The position numbers were made by a program, and so were the translations under genes. 64,000 nucleotides of DNA from GCA-2705995 sp965661625 (GTDB lineage: Bacteria; Bacteroidota; Bacteroidia; Flavobacteriales_G; Salibacteraceae), in NCBI GenBank assembly GCA_965661625.1, contig CBFIEM010000005.1:1-64000 (forward strand), in the 5' to 3' direction. Position 1 is the stretch's first letter. Each line of letters opens with the position of its first letter. Below, in pieces: positions 1 to 7,073 of this stretch. A model generated the notes under the pieces. The model saw only the letters and a list, made by a program, of their open reading frames with translations, had not been told where the DNA came from and did no database searches.

Positions 1-643
1 CAGCAACATCCCACGGGTTTAACCCATATTCAAAAAAGCCTGCAATTCTACCACATGCTACATAAGCGAGATCTAAAGCTGCAGACCCAAGTCTTCTCAA
101 TCCAGCACTTTGTTCAGTACAAGCCTTTAATAGGTTCATGTAATTGTCTAATCGCACATCCTTTACATAAGGAAAGCCAAAAGCTAAAACCGATTGGTTT
201 AAGTTTAAAGTAGGAGAGGTGTTAATAGGCGTATTGTTGAGGTAAGCACCTCCACCTTTCCATGCATAAAATGCTTCACCCCTCGTAATTTCATAGACAA
301 CACCTAGTTGCAACTCCTGGTTATGCGCTAGCGCTACACTTATGGCATAAAATGGAATTCCATTTATAAAGTTTGTTGTACCGTCTATTGGATCAACTAT
401 CCATTGGTAGGAAGCCGTTTTATCCCGAATTCCCGACTCTTCAGCTATGAATCCTGCTTCTGGGAGGAGGGCATTCAGCTCCTTGACAAGTTCATTTTCT
501 GCAAGCTTGTCTACTTGAGTAACATAGTCGTGCTGCTGTTTTTCGCTTACCTCTAATAGCTGGTCTTTTTTAGTAGTTTCAATTAAATGTGCAACTTTTG
601 AGCATAATGAAACAACACTGTCTGTTAATTGAGGTAGCTCCAT
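1..643 (-). CDS. Inositol monophosphatase family protein (C-terminus cut by window edge)
   Basis: Translating the minus strand from the ATG at 643-641 gives an open frame of 214 codons that runs off the window. It carries the metal-binding signature IVDPIDGTTNF and the second signature GLNPWDVA at the very edge, both diagnostic of the Mg-dependent IMPase/SuhB superfamily, which removes phosphate from myo-inositol phosphates or related sugar phosphates. A family member is about 260 residues, so roughly 45-50 residues are missing. Its ATG overlaps the mtaB stop by one base (TAATG), so the two are translationally coupled. The physiological substrate cannot be told from sequence. Confidence 0.93.
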   Translation of the reverse strand, partial: MELPQLTDSVVSLCSKVAHLIETTKKDQLLEVSEKQQHDYVTQVDKLAENELVKELNALLPEAGFIAEESGIRDKTASYQWIVDPIDGTTNFINGIPFYAISVALAHNQELQLGVVYEITRGEAFYAWKGGGAYLNNTPINTSPTLNLNQSVLAFGFPYVKDVRLDNYMNLLKACTEQSAGLRRLGSAALDLAYVACGRIAGFFEYGLNPWDVA

Positions 644-1953
644 TACAGCGTTTGAGTTAGTGCAATTGGGATTGACTCGCAGACTAAATCACCATTAATC
701 TGACCAACTTCGATTCGTTCAAATTCATTCACTTTTGACGCGTTGTAAGTGGACTTCACACGAACATAGTTCTCCGTAAAGCCATACATAGCACCATCAC
801 GTTCTTCGGTTTCCCATAAAACGGTGTGCATTTTTCCCACTTGAGATTCGTAAAAAGCGCGTTTCTTCTTCTCAGAAAGGATTCGTAGTTTTTTATTCCG
901 CTCATTTCTAACTTCCATCGGAACTTGGTCAGAAAGTTTAGCTGCTACTGTATTTGGTCGCTCAGAATAGGTGAAAACATGGAAGTAACTTACAGGAAGA
1001 TCCTTGAGGAAAGAGTAGGTCTCCATAAAGTGATCCTCAGTTTCACCCGGGTAGCCTACTATAACGTCAACTCCTAAACAAGTATCGGGGTTAAGCCGCT
1101 TGATGCGAGTTACACGATCCCTGTAATGATTGCTGTCATATTTCCTTTTCATTGAAGTTAACATGGCATCGCTTCCAGATTGCAACGGAATGTGAAAGTG
1201 CGGGGTGAATGATTCACTTTCATGACAGAAATCAATAATTTCATTTGTCAACAAATTCGGCTCGATAGAGCTAATTCTAAATCGTGAAATGGGCAATGAT
1301 TCTAACGCTTGAATTAAATCAATAAACCCCTCTTCAGTTCCAGCGCCAAAATCTCCAGTATTTACTCCTGTTAATACAACTTCTTTAACAGAGGTGTTTA
1401 CAAGTTCTTTAGCGCGTTCTATTGTATCCTGAACAGTACCACTTCTGCTTTTTCCACGTGCAAGAGGTATGGTACAAAATGAACAAAAATAGTCGCATCC
1501 ATCTTGAACCTTAAAGAATGTTCGCGTTCGATCCCCAATTGAATACGAGGGGATAAAGGTTCTAACATGGCCTATTTTACCTGAAATAACAGTAGGGGTT
1601 TCCAATTGATTGGACTCCAAGTGTGATACCACATTAAACTTTTCATTGGCACCTAAAACGAGGTCAACACCTGGCATTTTAACAATCTCGTTGGGCTTTA
1701 ATTGGGCGTAACAGCCAATAACTACAACCTTCGAGTTAGGGTTGATTTGTTTAGCGCGATTTACAATGTTACGGCACTTTTTATCAGCCATTTCCGTAAC
1801 TGAACACGTGTTAACTACGTATACATCAGCGAATTCAGCATAATCTACACGTCCATAACCAGCTTCGTTGAAACTGCGAACAATTGTAGAGGTTTCTGAG
1901 AAATTGAGCTTACAACCTAGCGTGTAAAAAGCGACTGTTTTGTACGGATTCAT
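643..1953 (-). CDS. mtaB: tRNA (N6-threonylcarbamoyladenosine-37-C2) methylthiotransferase MtaB
   Basis: Radical-SAM methylthiotransferase that converts t6A to ms2t6A at position 37 of ANN-decoding tRNAs. The 436-residue protein has the UPF0004 N-terminal domain with three cluster cysteines (Cys14 in TLGCKLN, Cys50 in NTCSVT, Cys81 in IGCYAQ), then the radical-SAM CxxxCxxC (Cys153, 157, 160, CDYFCSFC) and a C-terminal TRAM-like region. Length and the opening residues match MtaB rather than MiaB or RimO. A TAnnTTTG -7 element lies immediately upstream, so it probably has its own promoter although it follows the endonuclease-like gene by 21 bases. It is coupled to the downstream IMPase gene. 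Confidence 0.95.
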   Translation of the reverse strand: MNPYKTVAFYTLGCKLNFSETSTIVRSFNEAGYGRVDYAEFADVYVVNTCSVTEMADKKCRNIVNRAKQINPNSKVVVIGCYAQLKPNEIVKMPGVDLVLGANEKFNVVSHLESNQLETPTVISGKIGHVRTFIPSYSIGDRTRTFFKVQDGCDYFCSFCTIPLARGKSRSGTVQDTIERAKELVNTSVKEVVLTGVNTGDFGAGTEEGFIDLIQALESLPISRFRISSIEPNLLTNEIIDFCHESESFTPHFHIPLQSGSDAMLTSMKRKYDSNHYRDRVTRIKRLNPDTCLGVDVIVGYPGETEDHFMETYSFLKDLPVSYFHVFTYSERPNTVAAKLSDQVPMEVRNERNKKLRILSEKKKRAFYESQVGKMHTVLWETEERDGAMYGFTENYVRVKSTYNASKVNEFERIEVGQINGDLVCESIPIALTQTL

Positions 1954-1961
1954 AGCGGCCG

Positions 1962-1969
1962 CAAAGGTA
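1962..1969 (-). promoter_or_regulatory. Candidate -7 promoter element of mtaB
   Basis: The minus strand reads TACCTTTG, an exact match to the Bacteroidota -7 consensus TAnnTTTG. It lies in the 21-base gap before mtaB. Its last base is 8 positions before the mtaB ATG, so the transcript would be almost leaderless. No clear -33 TTTG is visible at the usual distance. Confidence 0.55.
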
Positions 1970-1974
1970 AGTGA

Positions 1975-3087
1975 TTAATCTGCCGAATGTATTATATATT
2001 CAGCGGTAATTGGCAAGTGATCCGATAGTAATACTTCGTTATGTGTGTTAAACTGGACGCATGACAGGGTTTCACTTGCAAATAAATAGTCTATGCGAAA
2101 TGGAGGCATTGCTCCTTTTCCTTGATGGGTGAAACCAAATCCCAACCCTGCTTGCTGAAAAGCGTCTGAAAGCAGTTCGTTAAGCTGCGAATAGGCATAA
2201 CTATGCGGCGGATCATTCATGTCGCCTCCAAGAATAACCGGATAAGGTGAGTTTTTGATGTGCTGACTAAGCACTTGAATTTCTTCATTGCGTTTTTGAA
2301 CGGCATCGCGAATTTTGCGAATGATTGTTTTTGATCCCTCTAGTTGTTGATTACTACCACCTTCTGTAGGGTTCTCTAAAAACGCATAATCTTTAGGGCC
2401 GAACCGCAGCGAAACAAGGTGCATGTTGTAGACACGAATTATTTGTTCCTGCACTTTGATGTCGGCATAGATAGCACGTGCTTTATGCATCAAATCAGGG
2501 TCCTTATGCACAACTCCACTGCTGATGATGGGATATTTTGAAAATATGGCTAGTCCAAAAAACCTTCCGGGGTCTACTGGAGTGAATTTTTCAAAAAAGG
2601 AATACTCAGCTCCAATGGCATTTTTTACGTGATTGAAAGTGGCTAATTTTTCATGATTTTCAAGGTGATAGAATTCTTGGAAACAGGCAATGTCTGGCTG
2701 CTCATCAATCAAGAAATGGAGTACTTGTTCGCGGACGTTCGTATCAATTTTCCACCCATATTTATTGAATAAGCGCACGTTAAAAGAGAGGACTTTAATC
2801 GCGTTTTGATTAGCTGTTTCGGATCGATGTACTTGAAGCACACGCTTATGAATAGGCCATCCCAAGGTTAGGCCAATAATAAAGAGAAGGGCAATTCGCT
2901 TGCGTCGGATAAGTAGAAATAAGGTGTAAACAATTACCAACAATAGCACGTAGCTATAACCTAACGACCAAACGGCAGCAGGCCAAAACATACTGGGAGG
3001 AATGTAAATAGCTAAATATGTGGCGAATAAGCCAGTAAGGATTGAAATGTTGAGGATTAGTGACCCCTTTTTCAATGGAGCTGGCAT
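1975..3087 (-). CDS. Membrane-anchored endonuclease/exonuclease/phosphatase family protein
   Basis: A 370-residue protein. The first ~85 residues hold two or three hydrophobic membrane segments, followed by an EEP (DNase I-like) domain. Visible EEP landmarks are SFNVRLFN, the metal-binding Glu in CFQEFY, GGDMNDPP, and the C-terminal SDHLPITAEY with the catalytic Asp-His pair. The superfamily includes nucleases, phosphodiesterases and lipid phosphatases, so the substrate is open; the membrane anchor suggests the domain acts at the cytoplasmic membrane, possibly on its outer face. It follows the second rhomboid gene by 4 bases in the mutL operon, an order I recognise from other Bacteroidota. 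Confidence 0.85.
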   Translation of the reverse strand: MPAPLKKGSLILNISILTGLFATYLAIYIPPSMFWPAAVWSLGYSYVLLLVIVYTLFLLIRRKRIALLFIIGLTLGWPIHKRVLQVHRSETANQNAIKVLSFNVRLFNKYGWKIDTNVREQVLHFLIDEQPDIACFQEFYHLENHEKLATFNHVKNAIGAEYSFFEKFTPVDPGRFFGLAIFSKYPIISSGVVHKDPDLMHKARAIYADIKVQEQIIRVYNMHLVSLRFGPKDYAFLENPTEGGSNQQLEGSKTIIRKIRDAVQKRNEEIQVLSQHIKNSPYPVILGGDMNDPPHSYAYSQLNELLSDAFQQAGLGFGFTHQGKGAMPPFRIDYLFASETLSCVQFNTHNEVLLSDHLPITAEYIIHSAD

Positions 3088-3091
3088 TACC

Positions 3092-3958
3092 TTATTGTTT
3101 GCTTGCTTTAAACAAAAAATCGCGCTCTTCTTTTGTTAGACTGTCATAACCCGACTGAGAAATTTTATCTAATATAGCATCAATGCGCGCCTGAGAATCA
3201 CTGGATGCATGTTCTTTTTTAGGAGGTGGAGTCTTAACTGATTTTTTAGAAACTACCTTCAATTTCGGCGAACGTTTGAAGAAGTTACCAAACGCTTGGG
3301 TAAGTGCTTCAAACCAAATCCCGATATCCTTACCCCGCTGTAATTGCTTGATGTAAATATAGCCAAATAGAGCTCCGCCGAGGTGTGCTAACTTGCCGCC
3401 TGTATTTACATTGAAATCTAGAAGAGTGGTGATGATTATAGCGCCCAATGCTAAATACTTCATGGGAACTGGACCGATTAAAAAGAGCCTTATGGTATAA
3501 TTAGGAAGCAATGTTCCCGTTGCTGCAATCACCGCTAAGACAGCACCTGAAGCGCCAATTAGTTGTGTGCCATTAGGAACTATGCCTGTTGTGAACCCAA
3601 TGAATTCATACATCAATCCTCCTGCAATACCACCGAGGAAATAAATGGTGGTAAAGCGTTTATAACCTTGGTACTCAGTAAGGATCCTTCCAATCCAATA
3701 TAACCAAAGCATGTTAAACAAGATGTGAAAGAACCCACCATGCAAGAACTGATAGGTGAAGTATGTCCAAGGTTTTAACAGTCCGAAAAAACCATCTGCT
3801 ATTAAAGCTAGCCAAGGGAGTATGATATGTTCAATGCCAGTAAGCGCAAATAGAACATTAAGTACAACGAATATGATCACATTCGCTACAATGATCTGGG
3901 TGAGTGCATTTTCTCCTCTAAATACACGCTTTAAATCATCAAGAATAAAATTTGCCAT
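3092..3958 (-). CDS. Rhomboid family intramembrane serine protease (second copy in operon)
   Basis: A 288-residue polytopic membrane protein with six predicted helices. The catalytic Ser sits in GASGAVLAV and the catalytic His in AHLGGALFGY; an early HGGFFHILFN segment matches the rhomboid oxyanion region. After the last helix comes a ~70-residue basic cytoplasmic tail ending in a short helical domain (residues ~254-288) that is common in Bacteroidota rhomboids. It should cleave single-pass membrane substrates within the membrane; these are unknown. It follows the first rhomboid gene by 3 bases. The two copies share fold and catalytic motifs but differ in loop insertions, so they are unlikely to be a recent duplication. 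Confidence 0.92.
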   Translation of the reverse strand: MANFILDDLKRVFRGENALTQIIVANVIIFVVLNVLFALTGIEHIILPWLALIADGFFGLLKPWTYFTYQFLHGGFFHILFNMLWLYWIGRILTEYQGYKRFTTIYFLGGIAGGLMYEFIGFTTGIVPNGTQLIGASGAVLAVIAATGTLLPNYTIRLFLIGPVPMKYLALGAIIITTLLDFNVNTGGKLAHLGGALFGYIYIKQLQRGKDIGIWFEALTQAFGNFFKRSPKLKVVSKKSVKTPPPKKEHASSDSQARIDAILDKISQSGYDSLTKEERDFLFKASKQ

Positions 3959-3961
3959 CTG

Positions 3962-4828
3962 CTAAAATTCTCTAAACTGATCAAATTGACGCTTTCGCCA
4001 GTACATTATTAAAAGGTAACCAAATAACATCCCGCCTAAGTGGGCAAAGTGAGCAACTCCATCACTTGTATTGTATACACCGTTATAAAGTTCCAGAGCA
4101 CCATAACCAATTACAAAGTATTTTGCTTTTATTGGGAAAGGGAAAAATAATAGGAACAGTCGGGTATTCGGAAAGAGCATACCAAAGGCTAATAATACAC
4201 CAAATAGAGATCCAGATGCACCAACTACATTTGGTAAGTTTAAAAAGTATGCTTTGTAGTCATTCATAAAAAACTTAACCTGTTCAAGCTGGGTAGAGTT
4301 AGCAGCATCATTTAGTACGGCGTTCAACGCACCCATGCTATCTTGGAAATCACTATAAATAAACGTGTTTTCAGACCTGAATTGAAATCCTACATGTTCT
4401 CTAAAGGCAAGCAGTGTTGATGAATTGGGATCTGCAATAACTGCATTAATGTACTCTATCGCAGGCCCTATTTCTCCGAAATAAATAATTACGTAATGGG
4501 TTAATGCCGCGCCAATTCCCGTTAGTAAATAAAAAATTAGAAATCGTTTCGGGCCCCATGTGTTTTCAATGGCGCTTCCAAACATCCACACTGCAAACAT
4601 GTTAAAGAAAAAATGTGAAAAGCCTCCGTGCATAAACATGTAGGTTACAACCTGATAGAAAGCAAACTTCTCAGAACCTATCCAATGTAAGCCCAGCATG
4701 TCGTTTAAATCCACTTGGAACCTATTTTGTAATACAAAGGTGGCCAGCAGCATGATTGCATTTACAATCAGTAAATTCTTTACCACTTCTGGTAACACAG
4801 AAAACCCTGCAGGACGAAATTGTTGCAT
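3962..4828 (-). CDS. Rhomboid family intramembrane serine protease (first copy in operon)
   Basis: A 288-residue rhomboid protease with HGGFSHFFFNMF, the serine motif GASGSLFG and the histidine motif HLGGMLFGY, so both catalytic residues are present. Unlike its neighbour it has no C-terminal tail; instead it carries an insertion of about 70 residues between the early helices and the catalytic serine helix (around residues 120-190), predicted to face the periplasm. The gene begins 2 bases after the mutL stop, so it is read from the mutL transcript. The substrate is not known. Confidence 0.92.
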   Translation of the reverse strand: MQQFRPAGFSVLPEVVKNLLIVNAIMLLATFVLQNRFQVDLNDMLGLHWIGSEKFAFYQVVTYMFMHGGFSHFFFNMFAVWMFGSAIENTWGPKRFLIFYLLTGIGAALTHYVIIYFGEIGPAIEYINAVIADPNSSTLLAFREHVGFQFRSENTFIYSDFQDSMGALNAVLNDAANSTQLEQVKFFMNDYKAYFLNLPNVVGASGSLFGVLLAFGMLFPNTRLFLLFFPFPIKAKYFVIGYGALELYNGVYNTSDGVAHFAHLGGMLFGYLLIMYWRKRQFDQFREF

Positions 4829-4830
4829 AA

Positions 4831-6642
4831 TTAAAAGCGTTTATCTAGTTCCTCTAACGTTACGGTTGATAAAATGGTTTTACCAGATGGTGACGAATAC
4901 GGGTTTTCACAGGCAAATAGTTCATCAATCAGTTTTTTCATTGCGCGTTCTTCCAACTTAACACCACTTTTGATAGATGTTTTGCGCGCTAAAGACGCTG
5001 CAATTAATTCTTGTTTGTTTGAACTATTTGAATCGCTATCGATAAAGTCTGCTAAAAATCCTTGTAATAACGAGCGTGCACCTTGCTCGGTTGTGTGGGC
5101 AGGAATACCTTGAACAACAAAGCTGTTTTTTCCAAATGCGTTGATATCAAATCCTACCCAGCGTAGATCTTCAAGAATCTCTGCTAATACAGCGGCCTCT
5201 TTTGCTGAGAACTCCACCGTTTCTGGGAATAATTGCTGCTGACTTCCTCCTTCATGTTGGGCTAAGTCCTTGAGGTACTTTTCAAAGAGTACCCTAACAT
5301 GAGCGCGATGCTGATGAACAATCATAAATCCTGATCGAATGTGGGCGAGTAGGTATTTATTGTGCAATTGGAAAACAGTAGTAGTTTTTTCGCCCTCTTC
5401 AAAGTTGGCTGTTTTTAACTGTGCCTCTTGCTCATTATTTAAGCCTGATTGATCAACTACTGCATTCGCATAGAACTGATCGAGGGTTGTACCTGATGAA
5501 ATGGATGTACGTGATGTTCCAATGCTGTTTGATGCATCAAAAGGGTTAAAAGACTTGTTGACTTTAACTTCTGGAGGTGTAATGTGCCCTTGAGCATTTG
5601 GCAGGGGAGAGTCGAACGACAATTCTGTGTTAAAGTCGATTGTTGGTGCAATGTTGTTAGATGCTATTGCCTTGCGCGCTGAACTGTGCAATATGGAGTA
5701 CACTGCGCGCTCATCTTCAAATTTAATTTCCGTTTTAGTAGGATGAATGTTGATGTCTATAAATGAGGGATCGACATGCAGCCCAATAAAATAGCCTGGA
5801 TGGTAGTCACTGGGAATTAAGTCCTTCGTAGCTTGAACCAGCGCATGATGCAGAGAAGGTGATTTGATGAAACGATCGTTCACGAAGAAAAACTGTTCCC
5901 CTCTTGTTTTTTTGGCTCCTTCAGGCTTAACGAGGAAGCCTTTAAGGGTGAGGATATTGGTTTCTTCCTCAATAGGAATGAGTAAATCTGTGTACTTTTT
6001 TCCAAACACCTGAATGATCCGTTTCCGGAGATTGGCGCGCTCAAGGTGGAATATTTCATGATCGTTGTTGCGGTAGGTGAATTTAATTGTTGGGTGGATG
6101 AGGGCTACACGTTCAAATTCATCAATGATTTTTCTGTTTTCGGCATGATCACTTTTAAGAAACTTTCTCCGTGCTGGAACATTGTAAAACAGGTTTTTAA
6201 CGGAAATGGTAGTGCCGTTTTTGCATTGAACAGGCTCCTGGTTTTCAACTGTTGATCCAGCAATTTCGAGTAGGGTCCCCAATTCGGCATCTGTCAATTT
6301 TGAACGAATCGACATTTGACTGATCGATGCAATTGATGCCAATGCTTCGCCCCGAAACCCCATAGTTCGGATGGCAAAAAGGTCTTGGGCGTTATTGATT
6401 TTAGAGGTGGCGTGTCTTTCTAAGGATCTGCGGGCGTCTGTTTCACTCATTCCAGACCCGTTGTCAGTGACTTGAATGCGTGTTTTGCCTGCGTCTTGAA
6501 CTACTAAATTAACTTCAGATGCTCCTGCATCTATGGCGTTTTCCAGTAGTTCTTTTACCACAGATGCCGGTCGCTGAATAACTTCGCCCGCTGCAATTTG
6601 ATTCGCAATAGCGTCTGGCAATAATTTGATGATATCTCCCAT
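4831..6642 (-). CDS. mutL: DNA mismatch repair protein MutL
   Basis: GHKL-ATPase mismatch-repair mediator that links MutS recognition to downstream processing. The 603-residue protein shows the N-terminal ATPase motifs IAAGEVIQRPASVVKELLEN, TDNGSGM and GFRGEALASI, then a linker and a C-terminal dimerisation domain. The start at 6642 (MGDIIKLLPD) was chosen because the family begins there; an upstream in-frame ATG at 6690 would overlap the preceding gene by 41 bases. The C-terminal segment equivalent to the endonuclease motif DQHAxxExxxxE reads HQHRAHVRVLFE, lacking the first Asp and first Glu, and the CPHGRP-like segment reads SPSGKT, so latent nuclease activity is doubtful. Confidence 0.95.
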   Translation of the reverse strand: MGDIIKLLPDAIANQIAAGEVIQRPASVVKELLENAIDAGASEVNLVVQDAGKTRIQVTDNGSGMSETDARRSLERHATSKINNAQDLFAIRTMGFRGEALASIASISQMSIRSKLTDAELGTLLEIAGSTVENQEPVQCKNGTTISVKNLFYNVPARRKFLKSDHAENRKIIDEFERVALIHPTIKFTYRNNDHEIFHLERANLRKRIIQVFGKKYTDLLIPIEEETNILTLKGFLVKPEGAKKTRGEQFFFVNDRFIKSPSLHHALVQATKDLIPSDYHPGYFIGLHVDPSFIDINIHPTKTEIKFEDERAVYSILHSSARKAIASNNIAPTIDFNTELSFDSPLPNAQGHITPPEVKVNKSFNPFDASNSIGTSRTSISSGTTLDQFYANAVVDQSGLNNEQEAQLKTANFEEGEKTTTVFQLHNKYLLAHIRSGFMIVHQHRAHVRVLFEKYLKDLAQHEGGSQQQLFPETVEFSAKEAAVLAEILEDLRWVGFDINAFGKNSFVVQGIPAHTTEQGARSLLQGFLADFIDSDSNSSNKQELIAASLARKTSIKSGVKLEERAMKKLIDELFACENPYSSPSGKTILSTVTLEELDKRF

Positions 6643-6649
6643 GATGGAT

Positions 6650-6925
6650 TTATGCAAATAAGTCAGTGAAAAATAAGAGGTATCCACCAACCGCTAAAAT
6701 CAAGGCAATCACAAATACCCTGAAGTTTGACGCACGTCCTTCAGTTCTGCGATGGTCACCTGCATCCCAAGTTGACTTTAGTTTTTGTCGCATAGCTTCA
6801 GGGTCAAAATCAACCGCACGTTCAGACTTGATTTCTTGTCGAATGCGTTTTAAACGCTCTTCGCGTTGTTCTTTATCAGCATCGTAATACCTAGGACGGT
6901 AATTGAAGCCCTTTGGAGAAAGCAT
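6650..6925 (-). CDS. Small C-terminally anchored membrane protein preceding mutL
   Basis: A 91-residue protein (98 residues if the ATG at 6946 is used) with a highly charged N-terminal part containing FNYRPRYYDADKEQREERL and a single hydrophobic helix at the C-terminus (VFVIALILAVGGYLLFF). This is a conserved small gene found ahead of mutL in Bacteroidota and sometimes mislabelled as a riboflavin synthase subunit; I see no such domain and assign no function. The start at 6925 is preferred because the -7 element at 6951-6958 would put the transcription start at about 6946, on top of the upstream ATG. It ends 7 bases before mutL and is the first gene of that operon. Confidence 0.8.
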   Translation of the reverse strand: MLSPKGFNYRPRYYDADKEQREERLKRIRQEIKSERAVDFDPEAMRQKLKSTWDAGDHRRTEGRASNFRVFVIALILAVGGYLLFFTDLFA

Positions 6926-6950
6926 TTTAAATAACGTAATCCGCATGAAA

Positions 6951-6958
6951 CAAAGCTA
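6951..6958 (-). promoter_or_regulatory. Candidate -7 promoter element of the mutL operon
   Basis: Minus strand TAGCTTTG matches TAnnTTTG exactly. Transcription would start near 6944-6946, which gives a leader of about 20 bases to the ATG at 6925 and argues against the ATG at 6946. The element would drive the small membrane protein, mutL, both rhomboids and the EEP protein. Confidence 0.55.
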
Positions 6959-7058
6959 CAATTATTCAAGCAGACAGCATCATTAGAACTAGCGCAACTC
7001 ACTAACGTATTGTTAATAACTGAATTAGGTTGAAAGGCTTAGCCAGAGTCAATTTCAG

Positions 7059-7066
7059 TATACTTG
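7059..7066 (+). promoter_or_regulatory. Weak candidate -7 element upstream of the GH3/serine hydrolase gene
   Basis: TATACTTG differs from TAnnTTTG at one position and ends 8 bases before the ATG at 7074. It lies in the 148-base divergent gap with the mutL operon, where a promoter in this direction is expected. No convincing -33 box is seen. Confidence 0.3.
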
Positions 7067-7073
7067 TAACACG

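Noticed and set aside
6650..6946. Riboflavin synthase beta subunit (label used for similar small genes)
   Set aside because: The protein is under 100 residues, charged, with one C-terminal membrane helix; no lumazine or riboflavin synthase motif is present.
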